Shown piece by piece: positions 25,071 through 35,676 of a DNA stretch of 64,000 bases; position 1 is the first letter of the stretch, and each line of letters starts with the position of its first letter. The notes beneath the pieces were generated by a model that saw only the letters and a program-made list of their open reading frames with translations, did no database searches and had not been told where the DNA came from. This DNA is from Bifidobacteriaceae bacterium (GTDB lineage: Bacteria > Actinomycetota > Actinomycetes > Actinomycetales > WQXJ01). The DNA lies in assembly GCA_031272885.1 (NCBI GenBank), contig JAISSX010000036.1:43120-107119 (forward strand). The letters run 5' to 3'. Position numbers and translations under genes: made by a program.

Positions 25071-25083
25071 TTGACCTTTCGTG
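25071..25083 (+). repeat. Half copy of the inverted-repeat element
   Basis: TTGACCTTTCGTG, preceded by GAA as in the full elements, occurs once here without the second half-site, 25 bp before the exporter stop codon. Confidence 0.6.
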
Positions 25084-25107
25084 CAGACATCTACCCTGCC
25101 AGTCAAG

Positions 25108-26991
25108 TCAGGGGTGGGCGGGGGCTTCGGCCTGTTCGGCGTAGAGCTGGGCGTACAGCCCGCCTAGGGCCACCAGTTCGTGGTGCGTGCCCTGCTCCAC
25201 GATGCGCCCGGCCTCCAGCACGTAGATGCGGTCGGCGTGGCTGACGGTACTGAGCCGGTGGGCGATGGCGACCGTGGTCCGCCCGGCCGAGGCATCATCC
25301 AAGGCCGCCTGCACCAGCCGTTCGGACACCGTGTCCAGGGCCGAGGTGGCCTCATCCAGCAGCAGGACGGGCGCGTTCTTCAAGATCACCCGGGCAATCG
25401 CGATGCGCTGGCGTTCGCCGCCGGACAGGCGGTAGCCCTGTTCCCCCACCACGGTGTCGAAGCCGTCCGGGAAGTCGCGGATGGTGTCCAGGATGTTGGC
25501 CTGGCGGGCCGCCTCCGCCAGCTCTTCGGAGGTGGCCGCAGGCTTGGCGTAGCGGAGGTTGTCCGCAATTGAGGCGTGGAACAGGTAGGCCTGCTGGCTG
25601 ACAATGCCGATGTGGTCGATCAGCCCGGCGTGCCGCAGTTCGCGCACGTCGGACCCGGCAAACAGCACTCGCCCGGCCTCCACCTCGTGGAAGCGGCACA
25701 ACAGGTAGCCGATGGTGGTTTTGCCGGAACCGGACGGGCCCACGAAGGCCACGAACTGGCCCGGCTCCACCGTGAAGGTGACGTCATCAATGGTGGGGCG
25801 GTCATCCGGATCGGCATCGGCGTAGCGGAACGTGACGTGGTCGAACTCGATGCGGCCCACCTCGGCCTCATCCACCTCGTGGGCGTCCGGGGCGTCGGTG
25901 ATGGCCGGCTTCAGGTCCAAGTATTCGAAGATGCGGGCAAACAAGGCGGCCGAGGTTTGCAGGTCCAGCGCCAGGCGCAGCAGCCCCATCATCGGCATCA
26001 GCAACCGGGACTGCACGGCCGTGAACGCCACCAGCGTGCCGGCCGTAATCGAAGTATTGCCACGCTCGATAAACAACCCAGACAGCAGATAGATCAGGGC
26101 CGGCAGCAGCGACACGAACACCTGCACCATGGCAAAGAACCACTGGCCGGTCATCTGCTGTTTGATCTGCAGGGCGATCTGCTGGCGGTTTTCCTTGGCG
26201 TAGCGGGCAGCCTCGTCCTGCTGGCGGCCGAACGACTTGGCCAGCAGGATGCCGCTCACACCCAGCGACTCTTGCGTGATGGCGGTCATCTCGGACAGGG
26301 ATTCTTGGGTTTGGGTGGCCACACGCGCCCGCACTTGGCCCACGCGGCGCTGCACCAGCACCAGGATCGGCATCAGGCACAGGGCGATGCCGGTCAACTG
26401 CCAACTCAGCACCACCATGGTGATGAAACTGGCGATCACGGTGACGGTGTTGCCCACCACCGAGCTGACCGTGTTGGTCAGCACGTTGGCCACCCCGCCC
26501 ACGTCGTTGGCCAGGCGGGACTGGATGACGCCGGTCTTGGTGCGGGTGAAGAAGGCCAGTTCCATACCCTGCAGGTGGTCGAACAACCCCACCCGCAGGT
26601 CGCCCATCACCCGGTTGCCCACCTTCGAGGTCAGGTAGGTCTGGCAGATGCCGATCAGGTTGGAGGCCAACAGCAGCGCCACCATGATGACCAGCAGCGT
26701 GACCAGGCGGTCCATGTTGACGCCGCCGGTCTTGGGGAACAGGCCCTGGTCGAAGATGCGCTGGGTCAACAGGGGTGGCCAGACCGAGATGGCGGCCGTG
26801 GCCAGCACCAGCACGATGGTGACGGCGATCGGCACGCGGTAGGGCTTGAACAGGGCCAGGATGCGTTTGCTCAGGCCGGGAATCCTGGGCGAGGCCGCGT
26901 TGATGGCCCGCTGGACTTCCTCGTCCCGGGCGCCGATCCGCCCGCCGCGCCCACCGCCACCGCCGCCCCCGCCGCCGGGGCCCATTCCCAT
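25108..26991 (-). CDS. ABC exporter, fused membrane and ATPase domains
   Basis: A 627-residue half-transporter that functions as a dimer in lipid, drug or peptide export (MsbA/LmrA type). A Gly-rich N terminus is followed by six membrane segments (about residues 50-350) and an ATPase with [34 protein letters not shown] and the switch His in AIAHRLST. The start is uncertain: ATG 26991, ATG 26985 and GTG 26997 are all possible and none has a good ribosome site, which suggests a leaderless message. It is divergent from gltX. The substrate cannot be predicted. Confidence 0.9.
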   Translation of the reverse strand: MGMGPGGGGGGGGGRGGRIGARDEEVQRAINAASPRIPGLSKRILALFKPYRVPIAVTIVLVLATAAISVWPPLLTQRIFDQGLFPKTGGVNMDRLVTLLVIMVALLLASNLIGICQTYLTSKVGNRVMGDLRVGLFDHLQGMELAFFTRTKTGVIQSRLANDVGGVANVLTNTVSSVVGNTVTVIASFITMVVLSWQLTGIALCLMPILVLVQRRVGQVRARVATQTQESLSEMTAITQESLGVSGILLAKSFGRQQDEAARYAKENRQQIALQIKQQMTGQWFFAMVQVFVSLLPALIYLLSGLFIERGNTSITAGTLVAFTAVQSRLLMPMMGLLRLALDLQTSAALFARIFEYLDLKPAITDAPDAHEVDEAEVGRIEFDHVTFRYADADPDDRPTIDDVTFTVEPGQFVAFVGPSGSGKTTIGYLLCRFHEVEAGRVLFAGSDVRELRHAGLIDHIGIVSQQAYLFHASIADNLRYAKPAATSEELAEAARQANILDTIRDFPDGFDTVVGEQGYRLSGGERQRIAIARVILKNAPVLLLDEATSALDTVSERLVQAALDDASAGRTTVAIAHRLSTVSHADRIYVLEAGRIVEQGTHHELVALGGLYAQLYAEQAEAPAHP

Positions 26992-27164
26992 GGTCACAAC
27001 CCGAAGCCTAGCGGGGCCGGGGCCGCACTCCCGCGCCGCGCCACGGCGGCTTTCTGCCGGTACCCGGTCTCGCCCGGCCATCAGAGACCAGTCGGTGCCC
27101 GATGCCGCAGCTCACCAAGGCCTCAACCGTCCGGCGGCCTTTCGCCCCCTACCGCCGGGCCGGT

Positions 27165-27170
27165 TAGGCT
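27165..27170 (+). promoter_or_regulatory. -10-like element for leaderless gltX
   Basis: TAGGCT ends 10 bp before the ATG of gltX and no ribosome site is present, so transcription probably starts at or very near the A of ATG. Confidence 0.45.
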
Positions 27171-27180
27171 TGGCGGCATC

Positions 27181-28674
27181 ATGACCGAGACACCGACACC
27201 GGCGCGCCTGCGGGTGGCGCCCTCCCCCACCGGCGACCCACACGTGGGCACCGCCTACATGTCCCTGTTCAACCTGGCCTACGCCCGCCACACAGGCGGC
27301 CAATTTGTGCTGCGCATCGAGGACACGGACAGGGCCCGCTACGTGGCGGACTCGGAACAGCAGATCTTCGACACCCTGCACTGGCTGGGCCTGGACTGGG
27401 ATGAGGGCCCGGACGTGGGCGGCCCCTACGCCCCCTACCGCCAGTCCGAACGGCTGGACACCTACCAGCCGTTCGTGGACCAACTGATTGCGGACGGCCA
27501 CGCCTACTACTGCTGGTGTTCCCGCGAGCGCCTGAAGGACCTGCGGGAAGAGCAGGAACGCTCCAAGACCCCCGACACCGGCTACGACCGGCTGTGCTAC
27601 GGCAAGACCCGCGCGGAACGGGCCGCCCTGCCCGGGTTTACCGACACCCCCGTGGTGCGGATGTTGATTCCCGATGACGTGCCACTCACCTTCCCGGACG
27701 TCATCCGGGGGACACTGACCGCCCCCAAGCCGGACGACCAGGTGATACTCAAGGCGGACGGCTTCCCCACGTATCACCTGGCGGTGGTGGTGGATGACCA
27801 CCTGATGGGCATCACCCACGTGGTGCGCGGCGAGGAGTGGATCAGTTCCACCCCCAAGCACATCCTGCTGTACCGGTGGCTGGGCTGGGAGCCGCCGGCC
27901 TTCGCCCACATGCCGCTGCTGCGCAACGCGGACCGCTCCAAGATTTCGAAGCGCAAGAACCCGGCCGCCCGGCTGACCTGGTTCCGCGAACAGGGCTACC
28001 TGCCGGAGGCCCTGCGCAACTTCCTCCAGTTGATGGGCTACCCGCCGGTACACGGCGACGATGAAGTGGCCTCCTTCGAGGACTTTGTGGCCGGTTTCGA
28101 TTGGGCCAAGATCAACCCGGTTGGGCCGATCTTCGACCTGGACAAGCTGACCTGGCTGAACGGGCACTACATCCGGGCGCTGGACCCGGCTGAACTGGCC
28201 GGGCGCATCGCCACCCACCTGGCGGAAGCCGGCCAGTGGCCCACCCCGCCAGACCAACAAGCGATGAACCTGCTGGTCAGGGCCACGCCACTGATCCAGG
28301 AACGGCTCACGCTGCTGAGCGAGGCCCTGCCGAAGTTGCAGTTCCTCTACACCCCGGACGCGGACCTGGTGGTGGACGATGACGCCGTCACCACCCTGGG
28401 TGAGGCGGCCCCGCAGGCGTTGGCGGGCGCCATCAGCGTCCTGGAGGCCATGCCGGAAGACGGTTTCACGGCCACGGCCATCGAAACCGCCCTGCGCACC
28501 GCACTGGTGGAGACCAAGGGCCTCAAGCCGCGGGTGGCGTTCGCGCCGGTCAGAAGCGCCATCGCGGGCAGCCGGGTGTCGCCGCCGCTGTTCGAATCGA
28601 TGGAGCTACTGGGCCGGGCCAGTTGCCTCAACCGGCTGCGGGCCCTGCAGGCCCGGTTGGCAACAGCCGCGTAA
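27181..28674 (+). CDS. gltX: Glutamate--tRNA ligase
   Basis: Class I aminoacyl-tRNA synthetase, 497 residues, attaching glutamate to its tRNA. The HIGH-type motif is in [17 protein letters not shown], the KMSKS-type motif is KISKRK (about residue 258), and the glutamate-site region [11 protein letters not shown] is present. A C-terminal helical anticodon-binding domain follows. The ATG at 27181 is fixed by homology; the in-frame ORF runs 535 codons further upstream, but that part is antisense to the exporter. glnS starts 26 bp after its stop. Confidence 0.95.
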   Translation: MTETPTPARLRVAPSPTGDPHVGTAYMSLFNLAYARHTGGQFVLRIEDTDRARYVADSEQQIFDTLHWLGLDWDEGPDVGGPYAPYRQSERLDTYQPFVDQLIADGHAYYCWCSRERLKDLREEQERSKTPDTGYDRLCYGKTRAERAALPGFTDTPVVRMLIPDDVPLTFPDVIRGTLTAPKPDDQVILKADGFPTYHLAVVVDDHLMGITHVVRGEEWISSTPKHILLYRWLGWEPPAFAHMPLLRNADRSKISKRKNPAARLTWFREQGYLPEALRNFLQLMGYPPVHGDDEVASFEDFVAGFDWAKINPVGPIFDLDKLTWLNGHYIRALDPAELAGRIATHLAEAGQWPTPPDQQAMNLLVRATPLIQERLTLLSEALPKLQFLYTPDADLVVDDDAVTTLGEAAPQALAGAISVLEAMPEDGFTATAIETALRTALVETKGLKPRVAFAPVRSAIAGSRVSPPLFESMELLGRASCLNRLRALQARLATAA

Positions 28675-28700
28675 CCCCCATCCTGGTAAGTTTGTGCGAC

Positions 28701-30401
<1,701 letters not shown>

Positions 30402-30455
30402 TTCAGGGTTCTCCCTGATAGCGGTCCGGGCGTTTGACCTGGCAGGATTCTGGCT

Positions 30456-30947
30456 ATGGCAGTGGTTCAGATTGTGTACGGTTCGAAGTGGGGCGGCACC
30501 AAGGGTTTGGCCGAAATGATCGGCGCCGAACTGACCAAGCGCGGCGACACGGTGTCAGTGGCCGATGCTGCCCAAGCCGGTTTGGATCCGGACGCCCAGG
30601 CCGTCATCGTGGCCGGCGCCCTGCGCGTGGGCCGCTGGCACGAGGCCGCCACCGAGTTCGTCAAGAAGCACGCCAAGGCCCTGCGGGAACTGCCGGTGTG
30701 GCTGGTCTCGTCCGGGCCGCTGGATGACTCGGCCGAAAAACAAGAACTGCCGCCGCCGCCGGGCGTGGCCAAGCTGGCCCAGTCGATCGGCGCCCGCGGC
30801 TGCGCCACCTTCGGTGGCGTGCTGGATGAGAGCGCCACCGGTTTCATCGGCAAAGCGCTGGTCAAGAACGGCAAGACGGGTGATTTCCGCTCGCCGCATC
30901 ACATCGCCACCTGGGTGGACGCCATCGAGAAGGACCTGCCGGACTAG
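30456..30947 (+). CDS. Flavodoxin-domain protein
   Basis: A 163-residue protein with a flavodoxin fold. The FMN phosphate loop is near VYGSKWGGTKGLAEMIG at the N terminus, followed by AVIVAGALRVGRWH and WLVSSGPLDDS. This is the menaquinone-dependent protoporphyrinogen-oxidase (HemG)/flavodoxin_5-like pattern. No haem genes are nearby, so the partner is unknown. The ATG at 30456 lacks a clear ribosome site. It is 54 bp after glnS and converges on the GH78 gene 15 bp later. Confidence 0.8.
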   Translation: MAVVQIVYGSKWGGTKGLAEMIGAELTKRGDTVSVADAAQAGLDPDAQAVIVAGALRVGRWHEAATEFVKKHAKALRELPVWLVSSGPLDDSAEKQELPPPPGVAKLAQSIGARGCATFGGVLDESATGFIGKALVKNGKTGDFRSPHHIATWVDAIEKDLPD

Positions 30948-30962
30948 TTCTCGTGAGACAAG

Positions 30963-33218
30963 TCAGGCCGTGAAGCGGTGTTCGCCGGGGGCCACCTCAA
31001 CCGGCGCCAGGCCGGGTAGATCGACCACGCCGGTGGCGCCATCGGGCACCGTCACGGTCACGGCCAGGTGGCCGTCCGCCGCCTGCCAGGCGCACCGGGC
31101 CACACCGAACCGCGTGGCCAGTTCCACCTTGGCCCAGGTCAGCCCGCCGCCGGGCCGCGGCGCGAACCGGATCACGCGGTAGCCGGGCTCGGCCGGAGCC
31201 AGGCCACCCACCACGCGGTGCAACCAATCCGCCACCGCGCCGTAGGCGTAGTGGTTGAAGCTGGTCATCTCGCCCGGGTTGATCGACCCGTCCGGCAGCA
31301 TCGAATCCCAACGTTCCCAGATGGTGGTGGCGCCCATGGTGACGGCGTACAACCAGGACGGGCACTCGCGCTGCAACAACAACCGGTAGGCGGCGTCCAA
31401 CTGGCCGGTCTGGGCCAGGGCGTCCAGGATGAAGGCCGTCCCCACAAAGCCGGCCGATATCCGGTAGCCTGCGGCCGCGGCCAGTTCCGCCAGCCGCACG
31501 CCCGCCGCCGCCGTCTCGGCCGGGGTCAACAACTCCCAGGCGATGGCGATGGCGTAGGCCGTGGGGGCATCGGACTCCACCCAGCAACCCGAAGCATCGG
31601 AGCGCACAAACCGGTCCCGGAAACCCTCCCGGATGCGCCCGGCCAAGGCGCGCCACTCCGCCGCGTCCTCGGCCAGCCCAAGCAGGTCCGCCATCTGCGC
31701 CATCAGACAGGCGGTGCGGTAGGCGACGGCCGTCGCCACCACCACCGGCGGGGTCTTGGCCGCCGCCGGGTTGTCCGGCGGCGCGTCCGGGTCCAGCCAG
31801 TCGCCAAACTGGAAGCCCTGGCTCCACACGCCATCGGACTCAAGCAGGCCGGCCAGGCGGCGCAGGTGGGCTGCCGCCGCCGGATACTGCCGCTCAAGGG
31901 CCGCCCGGTCACCATAGGCCTGCCACAACGTCCACGGCACCCAGACCGCCGCGTCGCTCCAAACGGCAACCGTGTCAACCGGCGGCATGGTCGGGTCTCC
32001 GGCGATGTATTTCAGCACGTCAGGCACCACAAATGGCACCAAGCCGGCGGCGTGGGCCTGCTCCAGGTCCAGGTCCACCAGCCAGTCCCCCAGGAAGCCG
32101 CTGACGTCCCCCAGGAAGGCGGCCGTGGGGGCGAAGATGGCCAGATCCCCGGTCCAGCCGAGGCGTTCATCCCGCTGCGGGCAGTCGGTGGGCACGGCCA
32201 GGAAGTTGCCGCGCATCGACCAGACCGCGTTGTGGTGCAACTGGTTCAGCAGCGGCTCGGAACATTCGAACGTGCCAGTAGGCGGCACGTCGCTGCCCAC
32301 CACCACAGCGGTGAGACTACCGTCGCCGATGGCGTCCGGCCCGCCCGGCCAGCCTGCCACCTCAACATAGCGGAAGCCGTGGTAGGTCAGCCGCGGTTCG
32401 AAGACGTCCTGCCCGCCGCTCAGCACAAAGTTATCGGTAGCCTTGGCCCTGCGCAGCGGCCGGGTGCCCAGTTCGCCGTGCTCCAAGACCTCGGCGTGGC
32501 GCAGGGTGACGGTGGTGCCAACCGGCCCGCTCACCTTGACGCGCACCCAGCCCACCAGGTTCTGGCCGAAGTCCACCAACACCTTGCCCGATGGCGCCCG
32601 GAAGACCTTCTGCGGCGGGATCTCCTGGAGGGGCCGCACCGGCGGGGTCTCAAACGGGACCAGCTTGGCGGGGTCGAAGTCGATGGCGTGGACCCCCACC
32701 GTGGGCAGGGCGGCGCCGCGGCGGCGGGCGTCGATGGTTTGGCCGTCGTAGAGGTCGTTGAAGGTGGTGTCGCTGGGCCGCGCCTGCCAGGTCTGATCGG
32801 TGGTGATGACCTGGCGGTGGCCGTCGGCGTAGACCAGTTCCAAGCGGGCCCAACCGGCCAGTTCGGGGCCGTAGACGCGCGCCAAGGACAGCCAGGTCAG
32901 CTGGCCCCGGTACCAACCGTTGCCAAGCGCCAAGGCCAGTTCGGCGCCATCGGCCACCGCTTCGGGGGCCACTTCCCACCGGCGGTAACGCAGCCGCCAT
33001 TCGTAGCTGGACCAGCCGGGGGTGAGCACCTCGTCGGTGACGGGCCGGCCGCCCACCAGCGGCGTCACCACACCCAGGGCGGTGGCCTCAAGGGCGGCGC
33101 TGACCACGGCGCCGTGGCCGCCTTCAAGGGCGATCCGCCGGAACAGCACCGGCGCCCCGTCGAAGTCCTGATCCGGCGCGATCATCAGCGCCACCGGCGG
33201 CGCGGCGAAGTCAGTCAT
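30963..33218 (-). CDS. GH78 alpha-L-rhamnosidase
   Basis: A 751-residue intracellular glycosidase without a signal peptide, releasing terminal L-rhamnose from plant glycosides. The N terminus is beta-rich, with LALGNGWYRGQLTW and LVDFGQNLVGWVRV. The catalytic (alpha/alpha)6 domain shows the GH78 hallmark PTDCPQRDERLGWTGD and later ATTIWERWDSM with a candidate catalytic Glu, and SFNHYAYGAVADWLHR. The ATG at 33218 (GAGG upstream, 8-bp overlap with GH43) was chosen over 33341. It is the last gene of the glycoside import operon. Confidence 0.92.
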   Translation of the reverse strand: MTDFAAPPVALMIAPDQDFDGAPVLFRRIALEGGHGAVVSAALEATALGVVTPLVGGRPVTDEVLTPGWSSYEWRLRYRRWEVAPEAVADGAELALALGNGWYRGQLTWLSLARVYGPELAGWARLELVYADGHRQVITTDQTWQARPSDTTFNDLYDGQTIDARRRGAALPTVGVHAIDFDPAKLVPFETPPVRPLQEIPPQKVFRAPSGKVLVDFGQNLVGWVRVKVSGPVGTTVTLRHAEVLEHGELGTRPLRRAKATDNFVLSGGQDVFEPRLTYHGFRYVEVAGWPGGPDAIGDGSLTAVVVGSDVPPTGTFECSEPLLNQLHHNAVWSMRGNFLAVPTDCPQRDERLGWTGDLAIFAPTAAFLGDVSGFLGDWLVDLDLEQAHAAGLVPFVVPDVLKYIAGDPTMPPVDTVAVWSDAAVWVPWTLWQAYGDRAALERQYPAAAAHLRRLAGLLESDGVWSQGFQFGDWLDPDAPPDNPAAAKTPPVVVATAVAYRTACLMAQMADLLGLAEDAAEWRALAGRIREGFRDRFVRSDASGCWVESDAPTAYAIAIAWELLTPAETAAAGVRLAELAAAAGYRISAGFVGTAFILDALAQTGQLDAAYRLLLQRECPSWLYAVTMGATTIWERWDSMLPDGSINPGEMTSFNHYAYGAVADWLHRVVGGLAPAEPGYRVIRFAPRPGGGLTWAKVELATRFGVARCAWQAADGHLAVTVTVPDGATGVVDLPGLAPVEVAPGEHRFTA

Positions 33219-34716
33219 TGTTGCCTCGGTAATCCACGTAGTCCACGGCCACTTGGCCCTGCTGGGCGAAGACGCCAACCACTCGTCCCGTGAACGAGTG
33301 TGCCACCTCGCAGGACAAGAAGCGACCATCGAATGCGGCAATCACGTGGCGTTCCGCGCCGGCCCAGGCGGCCAGTTCCACCTGGTCGCTGGACGGGGTG
33401 AAGCCGCCTTCCGGCGGCCGGCTGGCGATTTCCAATTCGACCGCCCTCGGGTCGCCCGCCCAGGGCCGGCTGACCACCTGCTCAATGTCTCCCACATGGG
33501 CGGTGGCGGTGACCTGTCCGCCGCCGGCCGCGATCGCATAGTGGAACTTTTCGTCGTAGCGCACCGCCAGGCCGCCCACGCCGGCCGAAACATCCAGCAG
33601 CGCCTTGACGGTGGCGGTCTGGTTGAGTTGGCGCCGGCCCAGGAAGACCGGCACCAGGTCGCTCAGGGTTGAACCGTCGCCGGCCAACTCCAGCCATGAC
33701 GCCCGCCCCGCCAGGCCGGCCCCGGGCAGTTCGGCCGGCAGCCGGCGCACGGCCAGCCACTCAGGTCCTAAGGCGGCGCCATCAAAGTCCTCCCGCCAGG
33801 CCGCCTCACCGGGCCGCGGGTCCAGGGGCACCGGCTCGAAAACCGGCCACCCGTCATCGGACCAGGTCACCGGCACGGAGAAGGTCTCGCGGCCAAGGGC
33901 GCTGAAACCGGCCGCGCCCTGCCGGGGCCGCACCCCAAGCAGCACCAGCCGCCACGAGCCGTCCGCCAACTGGACCAGGTCGCCGTGACCGGTGCACTGG
34001 ACCGGCCGGTTGGTGCCGCGGGCGGTCAGTAGCGGCGTGCCGGGGGCCGCCTCGAACGGCCCGGCCGGCGAGGGCCCACGCGCCACCGACACCGAGTGGC
34101 CGCGTTCGGTGCCGCCCTCGGCGATCACCAGGTACCACCACTGGCCGATGTGGTAGAGGTGCGGCGCCTCCGGGAACTGGCCGCCCACGCCGGACCAGAC
34201 GGACCGCGGCGCCTCAAGGGCCGTGGCCGTGGACAGATCGACCTTGGCCTGCAGCAGGCCGCGGTGCTGCATAAAGGTGGGCAGCGCCGGGTTGACGCCC
34301 AGGCCGCTGAAGGTCATGACGGCCTGGCCGTCGTCATCCCAGGCCAGGTCCGGGTCGATGCCGTCGATGCCGTCAAACACCAGCCCGTCGCTCCACGGCC
34401 CGGCCGGGTCGGTGGCCGTGAACAGCAGCGTGCCGCGGCCGAAGGCGTCGGTGATGACCAGGTAGAAAACGCCGTCGCGGTGGCGGATGGTGGGTGCCCA
34501 GGCGCCACCGCCGGTCGCCACCGCCGCGACTGCCAACTGCCCGGGCCGGGTGGCCACGTTGCCGATCTGCCTCCAGGTGGCGAAGTCCCGCGAGTGGTAC
34601 AGGGCGATGCCGGGCAGGTATTCGAAGGTGGAGGTGGCCAGGTAGTAGTCCTCCCCCACCCGGCAAACCGACGGGTCGGGGTTGAAACCGGGCAGCAGCG
34701 GGTTGGGGATGGTCAC
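33211..34716 (-). CDS. GH43-family beta-xylosidase/arabinofuranosidase-like
   Basis: A 501-residue intracellular glycosidase. A five-bladed propeller domain (about residues 1-300) begins NPLLPGFNPDPSVCRVGEDYYLATSTFEY, which holds the first catalytic Asp in NPDPS; APTIRHRDGVFYLV, GIDPDLAWDDDG and a Glu in QFPEAPHLY follow. A C-terminal beta-sandwich domain (about 320-500), common in xylosidase-type GH43 enzymes, includes FDGAALGPEWLAVRRL. The GTG start at 34716 has GGAGGAGG upstream. It is co-transcribed with GH3 and GH78 and overlaps GH78 by 8 bp. Whether it prefers xylose or arabinose cannot be told. Confidence 0.9.
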   Translation of the reverse strand: MTIPNPLLPGFNPDPSVCRVGEDYYLATSTFEYLPGIALYHSRDFATWRQIGNVATRPGQLAVAAVATGGGAWAPTIRHRDGVFYLVITDAFGRGTLLFTATDPAGPWSDGLVFDGIDGIDPDLAWDDDGQAVMTFSGLGVNPALPTFMQHRGLLQAKVDLSTATALEAPRSVWSGVGGQFPEAPHLYHIGQWWYLVIAEGGTERGHSVSVARGPSPAGPFEAAPGTPLLTARGTNRPVQCTGHGDLVQLADGSWRLVLLGVRPRQGAAGFSALGRETFSVPVTWSDDGWPVFEPVPLDPRPGEAAWREDFDGAALGPEWLAVRRLPAELPGAGLAGRASWLELAGDGSTLSDLVPVFLGRRQLNQTATVKALLDVSAGVGGLAVRYDEKFHYAIAAGGGQVTATAHVGDIEQVVSRPWAGDPRAVELEIASRPPEGGFTPSSDQVELAAWAGAERHVIAAFDGRFLSCEVAHSFTGRVVGVFAQQGQVAVDYVDYRGNND

Positions 34717-34732
34717 GGTTTTCCTCCTCCGG

Positions 34733-35665
34733 TCAGGGCTTGAGCGCTGCCAGGGCCGCCAGTTTGGCGTACATGTCTTCGAACAGCAGCCGGGTGTCCA
34801 GCCAGGTGAAGACCCGGATGTCGCGCGCGCCTGACGCCGGCGCGGCGTAGTTGCCGGTGGCGTCGATGGTGGGGGCCGGCTGGTATTCCCAGTCGCAGGC
34901 CGCGGCATCGGCCTCGAACAGGGTCTGCAGCGCCGTCACGGCGACCAGCCCGGAATCACCCAGGCAGTAGACCTCGGCCCGGGGCAGGCCCAGTTCGGCG
35001 AAGTGGTCCAGGGTGGCGCACAGGCGCCGTCCCACCTCGCCTAGGGGCCGCACCTTGGCCTCCAGTTCGACCGTACCCACCAGCAGTTGGCGGTAGGTCT
35101 TGCGGGGAATCTGCCACAGCGGCAGATCCGAGGCGAAAACGACCTGGGCGGCGGCGATGTCGGCACTCAGGTTGTATTCGGTGGCAGCCGAACCGGGCGG
35201 GGCCGGGTAGCCGTGGTATTCCGGCCCGCCGATCCAGATGGCGGTCAGGCGCCCGGCGATGGCGGGTTCCAGCCGATAGGCGCTGGCCAGGGTGGTGAGC
35301 GAGCCGCCCAGGCCAACGTACAGGGGCAGGTCGGTGTCATCCCGCATGGCCTCCGCCACCAAAGCTTGGGCTGCCGCCGTCACGGCCGGGGCGTCCGGCG
35401 CCGCCATGGGCGTGTTGGACCCGGCCAGCACGGGGATGTCCGGCCGGTCCAGCAGCGCCAGCCACTCTTGGACCAGCGCCGCGGCCTGGCCGGCCGAATC
35501 CGGCCCCGGGTCCCAGCCCGGCACGGCGCCCAGGTGCGAGCCAACCACCAGGCGGATGTCCAGGGAGGGTGACAGCACGTGGTGGACCAGTTGGAACAGG
35601 CCGTCCGGGTCACCCGAGAAGTCGTTGTCGATGATCAGGCGGGCCCTGGGTTTGATCGCAGTCAT
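34733..35665 (-). CDS. Nucleoside-hydrolase-like protein (variant, 1)
   Basis: A 310-residue cytoplasmic protein of the inosine-uridine nucleoside hydrolase superfamily. The N-terminal Ca-binding motif is IIDNDFSGDPDG (13-22) rather than the usual DTDPGxDD. GSLTTLASAY and EYNLSADIAAAQVVF (163-177) match the family's GPLTN and EFNxxxDPEAA blocks. The usual His-Asp pair near the C terminus (HDPLA) reads LGDSGLVAV (235-243), so the Asp is kept and the His is Gly. It lies between GH3 and GH43 genes, and a paralog heads the operon at 55987-56997. Hydrolysis of a non-nucleoside furanoside is a plausible inference. Confidence 0.8.
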   Translation of the reverse strand: MTAIKPRARLIIDNDFSGDPDGLFQLVHHVLSPSLDIRLVVGSHLGAVPGWDPGPDSAGQAAALVQEWLALLDRPDIPVLAGSNTPMAAPDAPAVTAAAQALVAEAMRDDTDLPLYVGLGGSLTTLASAYRLEPAIAGRLTAIWIGGPEYHGYPAPPGSAATEYNLSADIAAAQVVFASDLPLWQIPRKTYRQLLVGTVELEAKVRPLGEVGRRLCATLDHFAELGLPRAEVYCLGDSGLVAVTALQTLFEADAAACDWEYQPAPTIDATGNYAAPASGARDIRVFTWLDTRLLFEDMYAKLAALAALKP

Positions 35666-35676
35666 GGCGCGGCCCC

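Larger units (their letters stand above)
24815..25107. other. Intergenic region carrying the right inverted-repeat element
   Basis: A 293-bp gap between the sigma gene and the ABC exporter 3' end. It contains the ~46-bp element (24953-24998) and a half copy (25071-25083). No gene with a credible start and codon use was seen. Confidence 0.7.

Noticed and set aside
25576..27180. Long open frame (535 codons) continuous with gltX on the plus strand
   Set aside because: It is antisense to the ABC exporter, low in complexity (His/Gln/Arg-rich) and without family motifs; gltX homology begins exactly at 27181.
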